Shown in pieces: positions 19,818 to 29,758 of a stretch of DNA of 37,502 bases. The stretch covers positions 1-37,502 of the forward strand of contig JABGTR010000010.1 of NCBI GenBank assembly GCA_018646985.1. Reading direction: 5' to 3'. Each line of letters opens with the position of its first letter. Position 1 is the first letter of the stretch. This DNA comes from Minisyncoccota bacterium (lineage in GTDB: Bacteria > Patescibacteriota > Microgenomatia > UBA1400 > PJMF01). The notes under the pieces were generated by a model. That model saw nothing but the letters and a program-made list of their open reading frames with translations, made no database searches and was not told the DNA's origin. A program made the position numbers and the translations under genes.

Positions 19818-21041
19818 ATGGGCTACATAAAAAAAGGGCTATTGGGTATCTCTTGGTGGGGGAGTTTCAGAATTCTAGCCAGATCTATTAGCTTTATTAG
19901 GATTGCCATTCTGGCACGCATTTTAGCGCCAGCTCAATTCGGCGTGTTTGGGTTAGCTGCTCTCACTCTATCATCCTTAGAAATAATTACGGAAACTGGA
20001 ATAAATGTTTTTTTAATTCAAGAAGAAAAAAACAGCCAATATATTAATACTGCTTGGGTAATCTCAATACTTAGAGGCGCAATTATTTCCCTAACTATTT
20101 ACTCGACGGCTAGCTTTATAACTATTTTTTTTAAGACCCCAGAAGCTATCCAAATCTTGAAGTTGATTAGTGTCATCCCATTTATTAAAGGATTTACTAA
20201 CCCAGCCATCATTAACTACCAAAAAAATCTTCACTTTAAAAAAGAAGTTTATCTAAGATCAATGCTATTCTTAGTCAGCACTATAGTTACGATTGCTTTA
20301 GCAATCATTACTACCGCGACTACTAGTTTAGTCTGGGGGTTAATAGCAGCTGCTATCATGGAAACACTTTTTTCACTGCTATTTATCAAACCTCTTCCGC
20401 AGTTTAAGCTTGAGCAAAATAAAACTAAAAAAATAATTAAGCAAGGCAAATGGGTAACTCTTACTGGTATTTTTAATCATTTTTTTATGACTGGAGATGA
20501 CCTAGTTGTAAGTAAGTTTTTGGGGAAAAATAATCTAGGAATTTATCAGATGGCCTACAAAATTTCAATCTTACCCATAACTGAGATTGCAGATGCTTTC
20601 GGTCGAGTCAGTTTTCCTATCTATAGTAAAATCGCCAAAGATAGGCAGAGGCTAAAAAAAGCTTTCACAAAAACTACCCTAACCATCTCGGCCTTAGTAA
20701 TACCATTTAGCGTGGCATTATTTGTATTTGCTGAGCAATTTATTCTTATCATTTTAGGACCCAAATGGATCGAAGCCATACCAATTCTAAAAATACTAGC
20801 TATTTTTGGAGCTATTAGATCCATCACTGGCTCAAGCTCTAGCGTCTTATTGGCGCTTAAAAAACAAAGAGAGGTGTCTTATATTACCCTCGTTAGCTTC
20901 CTGGCTTTGATTATCTCTATTTTTCCACTCATGAATAAATTTGGCATAATAGGGGTTGGAATAGCAACGATAATCGGCTCCATGACTGCCCTACCATTAA
21001 TTATCTACTATTTGCGCAAAGAATTATTCTATGAAAAATAA
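19818..21041 (+). CDS. Polysaccharide flippase (Wzx/MATE-like)
   Basis: Multi-TM protein with RILAPAQFGVFGLAALTLSSLEIITETGINVFLIQ typical of polysaccharide biosynthesis flippases. Confidence 0.85.
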   Translation: MGYIKKGLLGISWWGSFRILARSISFIRIAILARILAPAQFGVFGLAALTLSSLEIITETGINVFLIQEEKNSQYINTAWVISILRGAIISLTIYSTASFITIFFKTPEAIQILKLISVIPFIKGFTNPAIINYQKNLHFKKEVYLRSMLFLVSTIVTIALAIITTATTSLVWGLIAAAIMETLFSLLFIKPLPQFKLEQNKTKKIIKQGKWVTLTGIFNHFFMTGDDLVVSKFLGKNNLGIYQMAYKISILPITEIADAFGRVSFPIYSKIAKDRQRLKKAFTKTTLTISALVIPFSVALFVFAEQFILIILGPKWIEAIPILKILAIFGAIRSITGSSSSVLLALKKQREVSYITLVSFLALIISIFPLMNKFGIIGVGIATIIGSMTALPLIIYYLRKELFYEK

Positions 21042-21808
21042 AATTTTACCTAAATTTTTAAGCCAGTTTTGGTTTGCCCCAGCAGATGCTCTACTGAGAG
21101 CTCACGAGGCTATTATTTGGTCAAAACAAAAACTAACCTCTCCTATACTAGATATCGGATGTGGAGATGGTCAAACCAGCAAACTAGTTTTAGCTAAACA
21201 TAAGATGATCGATGTTGGGGTAGACCTTGATCCTAGTGGAGCTGAAAAAGTAGGTATCTATAAAAAAAGTAATTGCTGCTAATGCTGACAACCTCCCTTT
21301 TCCTAAAAATAGTTTTCAAACTGTGATTAGCAACAGCACCTTCGAGCATATTAGACAAGATAAAAAAGCCTTGAGTGAAGTTGCTCGTGTCATAAAGAAA
21401 GGAGGACTATTCTTTATCACTATTCCTGACCCCAATTTAAATCAATTCTTAAAAAGAAAGCTAAAGAATGCAACTAAAGTAGAAATGGTTAATCAGCGAA
21501 TTGCCCACTCTCACTATAGATCTTTAGACCAATGGCAAAAAATCATGGTAAAAAATGGCTTAAGAGTGGTCAGTCATAAAAAATACTTTTCCCCCAAAGC
21601 AACTCAAGCCTGGCTTAATTTATTTAGCATGGCAGTTTTTAAACCTTATAAAAGAGAGCTCTGGTCTTACTTAAAAGATTCTCCATATGGAAAATTAATG
21701 CCCAAAAAAATTATCATCTGGTTACTTAACATATACTTATTACCACTAATGAAAAATATCTATCATCAGCAGGGTAGTTGGATCTTAATCATTGCGCAAA
21801 AGGAGTAG
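21031..21808 (+). pseudogene. SAM-dependent methyltransferase interrupted by a +1 frameshift at an A7 run
   Basis: 21031-21282 has motif I ILDIGCGDGQTS; 21323-21808 has ISNSTFEHIRQDKKALSEVARVIKKGG. The bridging +1 frame reads YKKVIAANADNLPFPKNSFQTVISNSTFEH. Confidence 0.88.
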
Positions 21809-22882
21809 CTCTTTCTCTAAATTTTGGGCATGTAATGACCAATTGAAATATTTTTTTACTCTCAAAAACCCATTCTTTCCCAACCTACTTCTCAGTTTGG
21901 CATCACTAGCTAGTAACTCCATAGCTTCTGCTAACTCCTGAGGTTTTCTTTTAATTAACAAACCAGTTTTTTGATGGACAACCGTTTCTTGATAACCCCC
22001 TTCATTAACAGCAATTACCGGAGTTTTGCAGGCCATAGATTCCAGTGCAACTAAACCAAATGGCTCACTTTGAGATAAACAAAGTGTGGCAACTGAATTC
22101 TGGTATAGGCCCACCAACTCCTTCTCATTTAAACTAAATCCTGAATCACAAAAAGTAACATATTTAATCTCTATTTCAGATTCCATTAGCTTCAATGCAC
22201 TCTGCAGTAGAGGATAGCCATTAATTTTTTCTTTCTCCCCAATAAATAAAAATTGAGATTTAGTATTTGATTCATTACAAAACTTAAAAACTTCCAAATC
22301 AACTCCCAAATGATTCACAGTAGATCCACGTCCGTAACATCTTTTAACTTCACTCTGCACATGATGTGAGCTTGTCATTAGCTTAGTCGCCGCAACTAAA
22401 TTTCTCTTATCAATTTGAGCAATCCACCTACGTTTGAGATGCTCATACCAACTTTTATAAGCAGGAACATGTTTTAGAGAATGGAGCTCTGATTCATAGT
22501 AAGCTCGGAGAGTCTCTTCAATAAAATAAAGCGTTGGTTTTTGCATGAACCTTAAAACCCACGGTGATTGGGTCTGTTGACAGGGATGTGCTAAGACTAC
22601 GTCTATGTCAGAATTGTTAATCTCACTTGCTATTTCTTGGTAATAACGGCGTAATCTAAAAAAACATACCAACTCACCCAGTGGTCTAAATATCATTTTT
22701 TTACTAGATATACCTAGATCAAAAATCTTTACAGATTCAGTGTATTTACTAAAAGGGAAAATACTCTCAGTTTGATTGGTAAAATAATAAATTTGATGAT
22801 TATTTGCCAACTGCTTAATTTGCTCAAAGACAACTCTTTTGGCTCCACCTTCTGGTAAATTATCCACAACTGCAATCTTCAT
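21785..22882 (-). CDS. Glycosyltransferase, GT4 family
   Basis: C-terminal SQSEPFGLVALESMACKTPVIAVNEGGYQETV motif. Confidence 0.9.
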   Translation of the reverse strand: MKIAVVDNLPEGGAKRVVFEQIKQLANNHQIYYFTNQTESIFPFSKYTESVKIFDLGISSKKMIFRPLGELVCFFRLRRYYQEIASEINNSDIDVVLAHPCQQTQSPWVLRFMQKPTLYFIEETLRAYYESELHSLKHVPAYKSWYEHLKRRWIAQIDKRNLVAATKLMTSSHHVQSEVKRCYGRGSTVNHLGVDLEVFKFCNESNTKSQFLFIGEKEKINGYPLLQSALKLMESEIEIKYVTFCDSGFSLNEKELVGLYQNSVATLCLSQSEPFGLVALESMACKTPVIAVNEGGYQETVVHQKTGLLIKRKPQELAEAMELLASDAKLRSRLGKNGFLRVKKYFNWSLHAQNLEKELLLLRND

Positions 22883-22888
22883 AAGAAG

Positions 22889-22898
22889 TATTATAATA
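22889..22898. promoter_or_regulatory. Palindromic shared -10 element (TATTATAATA) for divergent genes
   Basis: Minus: TATAAT-7nt-ATG of GT4. Plus: TATAAT-14nt-ATG of GT2. Confidence 0.55.
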
Positions 22899-22911
22899 TC
22901 ATTATCACTTT

Positions 22912-25410
22912 ATGGTAAAACCACTTGTCTCTATCATTTCAGTTCACTATAAAACTCCTCAAACTTTAGAAGATTGTCTTGTCACTCTACAGAAGCTAAA
23001 AGATGAAACTCCTCTTGAGATTATCATTGTCAATAATGATCAAATCTCATTTAAAAAATTAAAGACCATTTGTGAAAAATGGTCAAACAAAGCTAGAAAA
23101 ATAACTCTCATCCAATCTCCCAAAAACCTAGGCTTTGGGGCTGGAAATAACCTTGGAGCTAAAAAAGCTCGAGGAAAATTTCTATTCTTTTTAAATCCTG
23201 ACACGGAAGTAAAAAATGGTTGTGTAGATAAGTTGGCAAATTTCTTACAAACCAACCAAGGAGTTGGGATGGCAGCCCCAACACTTCTAGAGAAAAAAGA
23301 TCAACCATTTTTAATTCAAGGATCTCAAGAATTAAACCCAATCTCGGCAATTATGTCTCACTCATTGATCCATGCTCTTTGGCCCAATAATCCCGTTGCT
23401 CGCCGACATTTTCTAAGAGACATAGACAGAAGTAAAGATCAAAAAGTAAAAGCCGTTCCCGGATCTGCTTTTTTTATTAGACTCTCACTCTTTAAAAAGG
23501 TAGGTGGTTTTGATAAAAACTTTTTCTTATATTTTGAGGAGTATGATCTAGGTCAAAAGGTGACTAAAGCTGGATTTGATATATATATTTTAGCTAAACC
23601 AAAAGTACTTCATTACTGGCAGGTCAGCACTAACCAAGTGAAAAAAGTTAAAGTTAAAAATAAATTTTTAACTATTAAACAGATCCATCAACAAAGCCGC
23701 TTTTATTACTTCAAAAAACACTTTGGACTCCTCAAGGCTCTTATTACAGAATTTTTCCTAAGACTCTCTTCCTGGCATTTAATACTGATATCAATCATTG
23801 GCATCTACATAGCCCTGATGCTAAGCGTACTTAACTGGGGAATCCCTAGTGACAACCAGATTTTTACTTACCAAATGGATGAATGGCACCAACTCATGTC
23901 TTTGAAGAACATCGCTCTGCAAGGATCACCAAATATAGCTGGATCAGCCCACGGTCCACTTTGGAATTTCTTACTCGCTGGGGCATATCTATTCTTTTTT
24001 TATATACTTGGACTTGTAAATCCCTATCTAATAAACTCACCTATTGATAATTTAATGGAACAACAAAAAATATTCCAGTTATTGAGAATCAACACCATGC
24101 TCTTTGGAGCAATGACCTTAATAACTATTTTTTTAATTTTAAAAAAACAACTTCGTCACCAACCACTATTGGGATTAATATTATTCACTTTCACTCCTAT
24201 TTGGCTCTCACTAAGCAACTACTTCAAGTATGATATCGCTTTAATTTTTTGGATAAGTTTAACATTTTATTACATGTTCAAATTTGCTAGAGAAAATAAC
24301 TTGAAAAACTTTCTATTTATTAGTATTGGAGCAGCTCTAAGCCTAGCTACTAAAGTCAGTGCTTTGCCCATCATTCCAATTCTATTATTTAGTTATTTTT
24401 ACTATCAAAAAAACTGGCAAAAAAACCTCGGAATACTCGGGTGGGGAATTTCAGCATTTATTTTGACTTTTGCGCTAGTAGGAATTCCTGACCTCTGGCT
24501 CGGCACTGGAGATTATACAGAATACTTTTCTTCAAATTTAATCAATAATCCATCTACTACAGCTAATTTCAAACTCAATACAAGTTACCAATGGTTTTTG
24601 CTTATAGACCAACTACCCCTAATTTTTGGCAGAGTGTTTACGACGCTCGGTCTAGGCTCACTTTTCTACACTATTTACCAAATAATCAAATGCTCGTTTA
24701 CCCAACCCCATGCTTTGTTGAAAAAGTATCGCCACCAAATTTTCACTCTTTTTAGCTTGCTGATATTTGTACTTAGCTTGGCTCCTCTGAAAATTTATGC
24801 AACTGGAAATAGAATGCTGGTTCTTTTACCGCTATTAACCCTACTCATCAGCTTCACTTGGAATGAAATTTATAAACAAGCTCATAAAAACAAAAGGATA
24901 ATTCTCGCCGCCATACTTACTTTTGCAATCTTGTTTCAAATTTATGAAGCAATCAGTTGGCTAAATATCAAATGGCAGCCTGATCCCCGCCAGACTTCAG
25001 TAAACTGGATTCATCAAAACCTTGATGCTGGAAGCACAATTGGAATAGAAAATGTTCCAATTTATCAAAGAATTCCCAATATATTTCTCACTGAGTACTA
25101 CTCTGATCAATACAACCAAGGAAGTGATAATCTTTTTTCTTACCAGGTCATTACTGCCCAAGACAAAAGCTTACCTCCAACTATAGTTATCACCAACAGC
25201 ATGCTCGCCGAATATCAATTTTCTGCTGCTCAGAAAGATCTTTTACAAAGACTAAATAATGAGAACTACAAACTATTAGCTATGTTTGAGCCTCAACTTT
25301 CTGCTTACCAATCTAAAAGGGATAGCTTTAGTTTTATTTGGACAAACTTAGTTCCTACCACTAGCATAAAAATTTATCAACGATCCAACAATGATCTTCA
25401 AAACAATTAA
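22912..25410 (+). CDS. GT2 glycosyltransferase fused to GT-C/ArnT-like polytopic membrane domain
   Basis: N-terminal VSIISVHYKTPQTLEDCLVTL...NPDTEV, VGGFDKNFFLYFEEYDLGQKV; C-terminal about 550 aa multi-TM with YQMDEWHQLMSL near the domain junction. Confidence 0.85.
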   Translation: MVKPLVSIISVHYKTPQTLEDCLVTLQKLKDETPLEIIIVNNDQISFKKLKTICEKWSNKARKITLIQSPKNLGFGAGNNLGAKKARGKFLFFLNPDTEVKNGCVDKLANFLQTNQGVGMAAPTLLEKKDQPFLIQGSQELNPISAIMSHSLIHALWPNNPVARRHFLRDIDRSKDQKVKAVPGSAFFIRLSLFKKVGGFDKNFFLYFEEYDLGQKVTKAGFDIYILAKPKVLHYWQVSTNQVKKVKVKNKFLTIKQIHQQSRFYYFKKHFGLLKALITEFFLRLSSWHLILISIIGIYIALMLSVLNWGIPSDNQIFTYQMDEWHQLMSLKNIALQGSPNIAGSAHGPLWNFLLAGAYLFFFYILGLVNPYLINSPIDNLMEQQKIFQLLRINTMLFGAMTLITIFLILKKQLRHQPLLGLILFTFTPIWLSLSNYFKYDIALIFWISLTFYYMFKFARENNLKNFLFISIGAALSLATKVSALPIIPILLFSYFYYQKNWQKNLGILGWGISAFILTFALVGIPDLWLGTGDYTEYFSSNLINNPSTTANFKLNTSYQWFLLIDQLPLIFGRVFTTLGLGSLFYTIYQIIKCSFTQPHALLKKYRHQIFTLFSLLIFVLSLAPLKIYATGNRMLVLLPLLTLLISFTWNEIYKQAHKNKRIILAAILTFAILFQIYEAISWLNIKWQPDPRQTSVNWIHQNLDAGSTIGIENVPIYQRIPNIFLTEYYSDQYNQGSDNLFSYQVITAQDKSLPPTIVITNSMLAEYQFSAAQKDLLQRLNNENYKLLAMFEPQLSAYQSKRDSFSFIWTNLVPTTSIKIYQRSNNDLQNN

Positions 25411-26614
25411 GCTAAGCTTCTTGTCATTATTTATCTTGGGTAGTTTTCTTTATACATTAGGAGTCATGAGAATTGGTTCCGCCATTTGGGGAGATACTCA
25501 CTATTACTATGCCTATACCAAATCTATAGTCATGGATAGGGATATAAATTTTTTTAACGAAGCCTATCAACCAGAATTTGGCTTTCCCAACCCGCCAGTC
25601 ATTTCAAAAGAAACAAATAGGGTAGAGAATATATTTTCTCCTGGAGTTTCCATCCTATGGATACCAGGATTTGCCTTAGGACAAACTTTTTCTTGGCTAG
25701 CAAATACCATTGGACTGGGCATTCCTTTAAATGGCTATAGTCTTATCACCCAGATCACAACTGGCATCACGACAGTGGGAATGGGTTTTATTGGCTTATA
25801 CTTTTTATTCTTAACAATTTCTAAGATATTTTCTAAGAAAGTAGCCTTAGTTACTTCAATTAGTCTTCTTGCCACCACTTCGCTCCTTTACTACACCATA
25901 ATTGATCCGTTTAACTCACATTCTGGTTCGTTTCTTATTTCTGCAATCGTACTCTGGATTACTACTCTGCTAAAGACTGATGAGGCCAAGAATTCAATCT
26001 GGATAAAACTAGGATTTGCCCTAGGTTGGCTAGGATTGATCAGAAATCAAGATATTTTGCTAGCCTTACCAATTTTTATTTGGATAATGTTTCAACAAAA
26101 TTCTATTTTTCAAAAGTTCTCAGCAATATTCAAGATTGGTCTTATGATCTCTCTAGTAATGAGTATTCAACTCATCACTACTTACTACTTATATGGACAA
26201 ATTCACAGCCCATATATTCTGCATGGACAGCAACTTAGTTGGCTAAACCCAGATTTTTGGCGAGTTCTATTTTCATTTAACAATGGCATCATTAACTTTT
26301 CACCTATAATCATCGCCTCTCTAATAGGACTGATCACTCTTATAAAAGAAAAGTCTGTTATCGCTAGAATTGGTTTCATCTTTTTTTTACTAGAACTTTA
26401 TGTCATTTCTAGCTGGGTCCCAGAAATTATTGGGGGACCATATGGATCGAGAATGTTTACCGCAACATTGCCTTGGCTCGGACTAGGACTAGCAAAAGTT
26501 TGGTCTTGGATAATTAATCAAAAGCAGCAGTACGGAATTATCTTTGGATCATTAATTATCCTACTATTCTTTCACAACGTCATTAGAACTATCTGGATGT
26601 TATATGTTTGGTAA
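25391..26614 (+). CDS. Polytopic membrane protein, GT-C-like
   Basis: Multi-TM; early acidic GDTHYYYAYTKSI segment resembling the GT39/GT-C first loop. Confidence 0.65.
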   Translation: MIFKTIKLSFLSLFILGSFLYTLGVMRIGSAIWGDTHYYYAYTKSIVMDRDINFFNEAYQPEFGFPNPPVISKETNRVENIFSPGVSILWIPGFALGQTFSWLANTIGLGIPLNGYSLITQITTGITTVGMGFIGLYFLFLTISKIFSKKVALVTSISLLATTSLLYYTIIDPFNSHSGSFLISAIVLWITTLLKTDEAKNSIWIKLGFALGWLGLIRNQDILLALPIFIWIMFQQNSIFQKFSAIFKIGLMISLVMSIQLITTYYLYGQIHSPYILHGQQLSWLNPDFWRVLFSFNNGIINFSPIIIASLIGLITLIKEKSVIARIGFIFFLLELYVISSWVPEIIGGPYGSRMFTATLPWLGLGLAKVWSWIINQKQQYGIIFGSLIILLFFHNVIRTIWMLYVW

Positions 26615-26637
26615 TTAAATAGTAAAATACAACCTAT

Positions 26638-27534
26638 ATGAAACTAATTTCTGGTTCTTCTAATTTACCCTTAGCACAAAGCCTAGCTAAAATTCTCAAT
26701 GTTGAACTAGTTAAAATAGAAATAAATAAATACGCCAATGATGAAAAAAGAATTAAAATCTTAGATGACGTTCAGGGAGAGAACATTACCTTAGTTCAAT
26801 CTTTCTCTAGTCCAGTTGACGAACATATTATAGAGTTCCTCCTAATTGTAGATGCCTTAGAAAGAATGGGTGCTAGAAATGTAAATGTAGTGATTCCTTG
26901 GTATGGTTACTCACTCCAAGACAAAGTCTTTGAAGATGGAGAGCCTCTTTCTGCCAAAGTAGTCGCCAATTTAATTTCAGCTAGCTATGTAAAAAGAGTC
27001 TTCTTACTAGATGTCCACAATACGAGTATCGCTGGGTTTTTCTCTGTACCCACCCATCATCTTTCAGCCATAGATTTATTTACTAAATATGCTCAAGATA
27101 ATTATGACCTCAGTCAAACCGTAATTGCCAGCCCAGATTTTGGTGGATTAAAAAGAGCTGGTAAGTTAGCTGAGTCATTAAATGTTGACTGGGTTAATAT
27201 CGATAAACAACGAAATCTTAAAACTGGAGAGATAATCCAGATGGAACTTCATGGAAGTGTTGAAGGCAAAATTGCCTTAGTATTTGATGACGTTAGCGTC
27301 TCTGGAAGTACAGTTGCTCAAGCAGCAGAAGTACTAAAAAAATCTGGAGCCAAAGAAGTTCATTTTTTAGTCACACATGGATTATTTGTGGGAGATGCTA
27401 AAGAAAAACTCAGTACTCCAGCTATAAATACAATTGTCGTCACCAACTCAATCTACCATCAACAACTACCAACTAACACTAAAGTCATTGACTGCGCCAA
27501 GCTTTTCGCAGCTCAGCTCAAAGATTGGATTTAA
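26638..27534 (+). CDS. prs: Ribose-phosphate pyrophosphokinase
   Basis: SGSSNLPLAQSLAKIL..ANDEKRIKI, YGYSLQDKVF, ASPDFGGLKRAGKLAE, FDDVSVSGSTV. Confidence 0.92.
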   Translation: MKLISGSSNLPLAQSLAKILNVELVKIEINKYANDEKRIKILDDVQGENITLVQSFSSPVDEHIIEFLLIVDALERMGARNVNVVIPWYGYSLQDKVFEDGEPLSAKVVANLISASYVKRVFLLDVHNTSIAGFFSVPTHHLSAIDLFTKYAQDNYDLSQTVIASPDFGGLKRAGKLAESLNVDWVNIDKQRNLKTGEIIQMELHGSVEGKIALVFDDVSVSGSTVAQAAEVLKKSGAKEVHFLVTHGLFVGDAKEKLSTPAINTIVVTNSIYHQQLPTNTKVIDCAKLFAAQLKDWI

Positions 27535-27541
27535 AAAAATT

Positions 27542-29239
27542 ATGAAGTATTCACAACTACTAGGAAAAGCCACTAAAGATAAATCTAAAGACACTAAGTT
27601 TAAGAGTCACTACTATTTGACTAAGGGAGGATTCATTCGTGAATCAACTGCTGGTAGATACTATTTCTTACCACTCGGATGGCGTGTTCATCAAAAAATT
27701 CAACAAGTTATCAAAGAAGAAATGGATAAAGCTGGTGCTCAAGAAATGATTACTCCAGTTTTACATCCTCTAGAACTTTGGCAAGAAACTAACCGAACTA
27801 ACTCAGCTGGATTTGAACTAACTACTCTAAAGGACAGACGTGGAGCTAAATTTGCTCTAGGTGGCACTGCCGAAGAAATGTTTGTTGATTTAGTTCGTAA
27901 ATTTCAACTCAGCTATAAAGATCTTCCTTTTAATGTTTACCAATTTTCAACTAAGTTTCGCGATGAGTTACGTGCCAGAGGTGGCTTACTCAGAGTTAGA
28001 GAGTTTACAATGAAGGATGCTTATTCTTTTCACGCTAGTGAGGATGACTTCAAACTTGAATACGAAGTAATGGCCAAAACATATACTAAGATTTTTGACC
28101 GCCTAGGTCTAAAAACTCTTAAAGTAGATGCTGATAACGGCTATATTGGCGGGGAATACTGCCATGAGTTCCAAGTAGAGTGTGAGTTAGGAGAGGGTAG
28201 GTTTTTCGTTTCAAAAGATGAAAGCTATATCGCTCATGAAGATGTAGCCGAATTTAATCTAGAAGCAGTTAATCCAAACGAGGAGGTGAAAGAGTTTGAA
28301 ATTATTGATCAACCAGAGTGGGTCCAAACCATGGATCACAACATCAAACACTATGGAAAAGATAAAAGACATTTCTTAAAAAATGTGGTTTATAAAACAG
28401 ATCAAGGTCAAATAATTATTGTTAGCATTAGAGGTGATTTGGATGTTAACCCAATTAAACTTCAACACTTGTTAAATAAACAACCTAATTTGACTGTTTA
28501 TCAACTAGAAGGCGCAACTAATGAAGATTTGGCTAAGATAGGCACAAAAACTGGCTATGTTCACTCGTGGGGGCATGAAGGTGCTACTTATGTTGCTGAC
28601 GATTCTTTAAAAACTGTCACTAACTTTACTGGTGGGCAAAAAGAAGAAACTACCGATAGTTTTAACGTCAACTACGGCCGAGATTTCAAGCATGATATCG
28701 AGGGAGATACAGCCATGGCCCAAGATGGATTCTTAGCTCCAGATGGCAAGAGCAAGTTAATTGAGAAGCGAGGCATTGAAGTCGGAAATATCTTCCAACT
28801 CGGTCTTCATTACACTAAACTCATGGCTGGTGCTACTTTTACTGACCAAGACGGACAAGAAAAACCATACTACATGGGCTGCTACGGAATTGGCCTAGGC
28901 CGCACTATGGCTAGTATTATTGAAAAACATCATGATGATCGAGGTATCGTCTGGCCAGAAGCAGTTGCCCCTTTTCAGGCTCAGCTAATATCACTAGCTG
29001 GTGCTGAGGAAAAAGCTGAAGATGTCTATAATCAGCTCATCAAAGCCGGCGTAGAGGTATTGTGGGATAACCGAGAGGGAAGTGCTGGTGTTAAATTTGC
29101 TGACGCTGACCTAATTGGAAACCCAGTTCGACTAGTTGTTTCTCCTCGGACTAAAGATCAAATTGAATGGAAAAAGAGAACTAGTAAAGAAACAGAGTTA
29201 TTAGATCTGGAAACAGTTATTAAAAAACTAACTGACTAA
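27542..29239 (+). CDS. proS: Prolyl-tRNA synthetase
   Basis: MKYSQLLGKA.., GLLRVREFTMKDAYSFHASEDDF, YYMGCYGIGLGRTMASIIEKHHDDRGIVWPEAVAPFQ. ORF track start 27434 overlaps prs; ATG at 27542 preferred. Confidence 0.95.
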   Translation: MKYSQLLGKATKDKSKDTKFKSHYYLTKGGFIRESTAGRYYFLPLGWRVHQKIQQVIKEEMDKAGAQEMITPVLHPLELWQETNRTNSAGFELTTLKDRRGAKFALGGTAEEMFVDLVRKFQLSYKDLPFNVYQFSTKFRDELRARGGLLRVREFTMKDAYSFHASEDDFKLEYEVMAKTYTKIFDRLGLKTLKVDADNGYIGGEYCHEFQVECELGEGRFFVSKDESYIAHEDVAEFNLEAVNPNEEVKEFEIIDQPEWVQTMDHNIKHYGKDKRHFLKNVVYKTDQGQIIIVSIRGDLDVNPIKLQHLLNKQPNLTVYQLEGATNEDLAKIGTKTGYVHSWGHEGATYVADDSLKTVTNFTGGQKEETTDSFNVNYGRDFKHDIEGDTAMAQDGFLAPDGKSKLIEKRGIEVGNIFQLGLHYTKLMAGATFTDQDGQEKPYYMGCYGIGLGRTMASIIEKHHDDRGIVWPEAVAPFQAQLISLAGAEEKAEDVYNQLIKAGVEVLWDNREGSAGVKFADADLIGNPVRLVVSPRTKDQIEWKKRTSKETELLDLETVIKKLTD

Positions 29240-29601
29240 TGGATAAAAACTATAAGAATCTAGTCTTCACTAACCACGCCTTAGAAAGATTGAGACTTAG
29301 ATCAGTTTCTAGAAATCAAGTGTGGCAAGTTATAGCCTCTCCAGATAAAAAATTTCCCAGCAACAAACTCCAGCAGATTAAATTTACTGGCATAGTTAAC
29401 CATCGTAATATTCAGTTAGTTGCTAAACATCTACCTGATCAAAACAAATGGCTTATTGTCTCTGTCTGGGTTAGGGGAGAAGATGACCCAACTCCATTAA
29501 TGTGGAAAATTATTACTCTGCCTTTCAAAATTGCTGCAAAAATTGCAACTATTATTTTATCCTATATAAGAAAATACCTACTTGAGAAAAATAAATTATA
29601 A
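29239..29601 (+). CDS. DUF4258-like protein with hydrophobic C-terminus
   Basis: FTNHALERLRLRSVSRNQVWQVIASPDK resembles DUF4258; TAATG overlap with proS. Confidence 0.55.
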   Translation: MDKNYKNLVFTNHALERLRLRSVSRNQVWQVIASPDKKFPSNKLQQIKFTGIVNHRNIQLVAKHLPDQNKWLIVSVWVRGEDDPTPLMWKIITLPFKIAAKIATIILSYIRKYLLEKNKL

Positions 29602-29745
29602 ACGGCTCATTCAATCCTTTTTGCTGCTGTTCACTTTCTACAACATACCATATATTACTAGATACAACCCGGTGAGGGAATGACTCACTACAACTGATCT
29701 CAACTACTCGTAGATGAAGACTTTTGTGGTGAGTTACCTTTGTTG

Positions 29746-29751
29746 TATACT
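29746..29751 (+). promoter_or_regulatory. Putative -10 box (TATACT), 7 nt from ATG 29759
   Basis: TTGTGG-N16-TATACT-ccagatt-ATG. Confidence 0.55.
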
Positions 29752-29758
29752 CCAGATT

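Noticed and set aside
29672-29688. gtgag-ggaatga-ctcac hairpin between the DUF4258-like gene and the DHH gene
   Set aside because: Only a 5-bp stem with a 7-nt loop and no U-tract; too weak to call a terminator or ncRNA.
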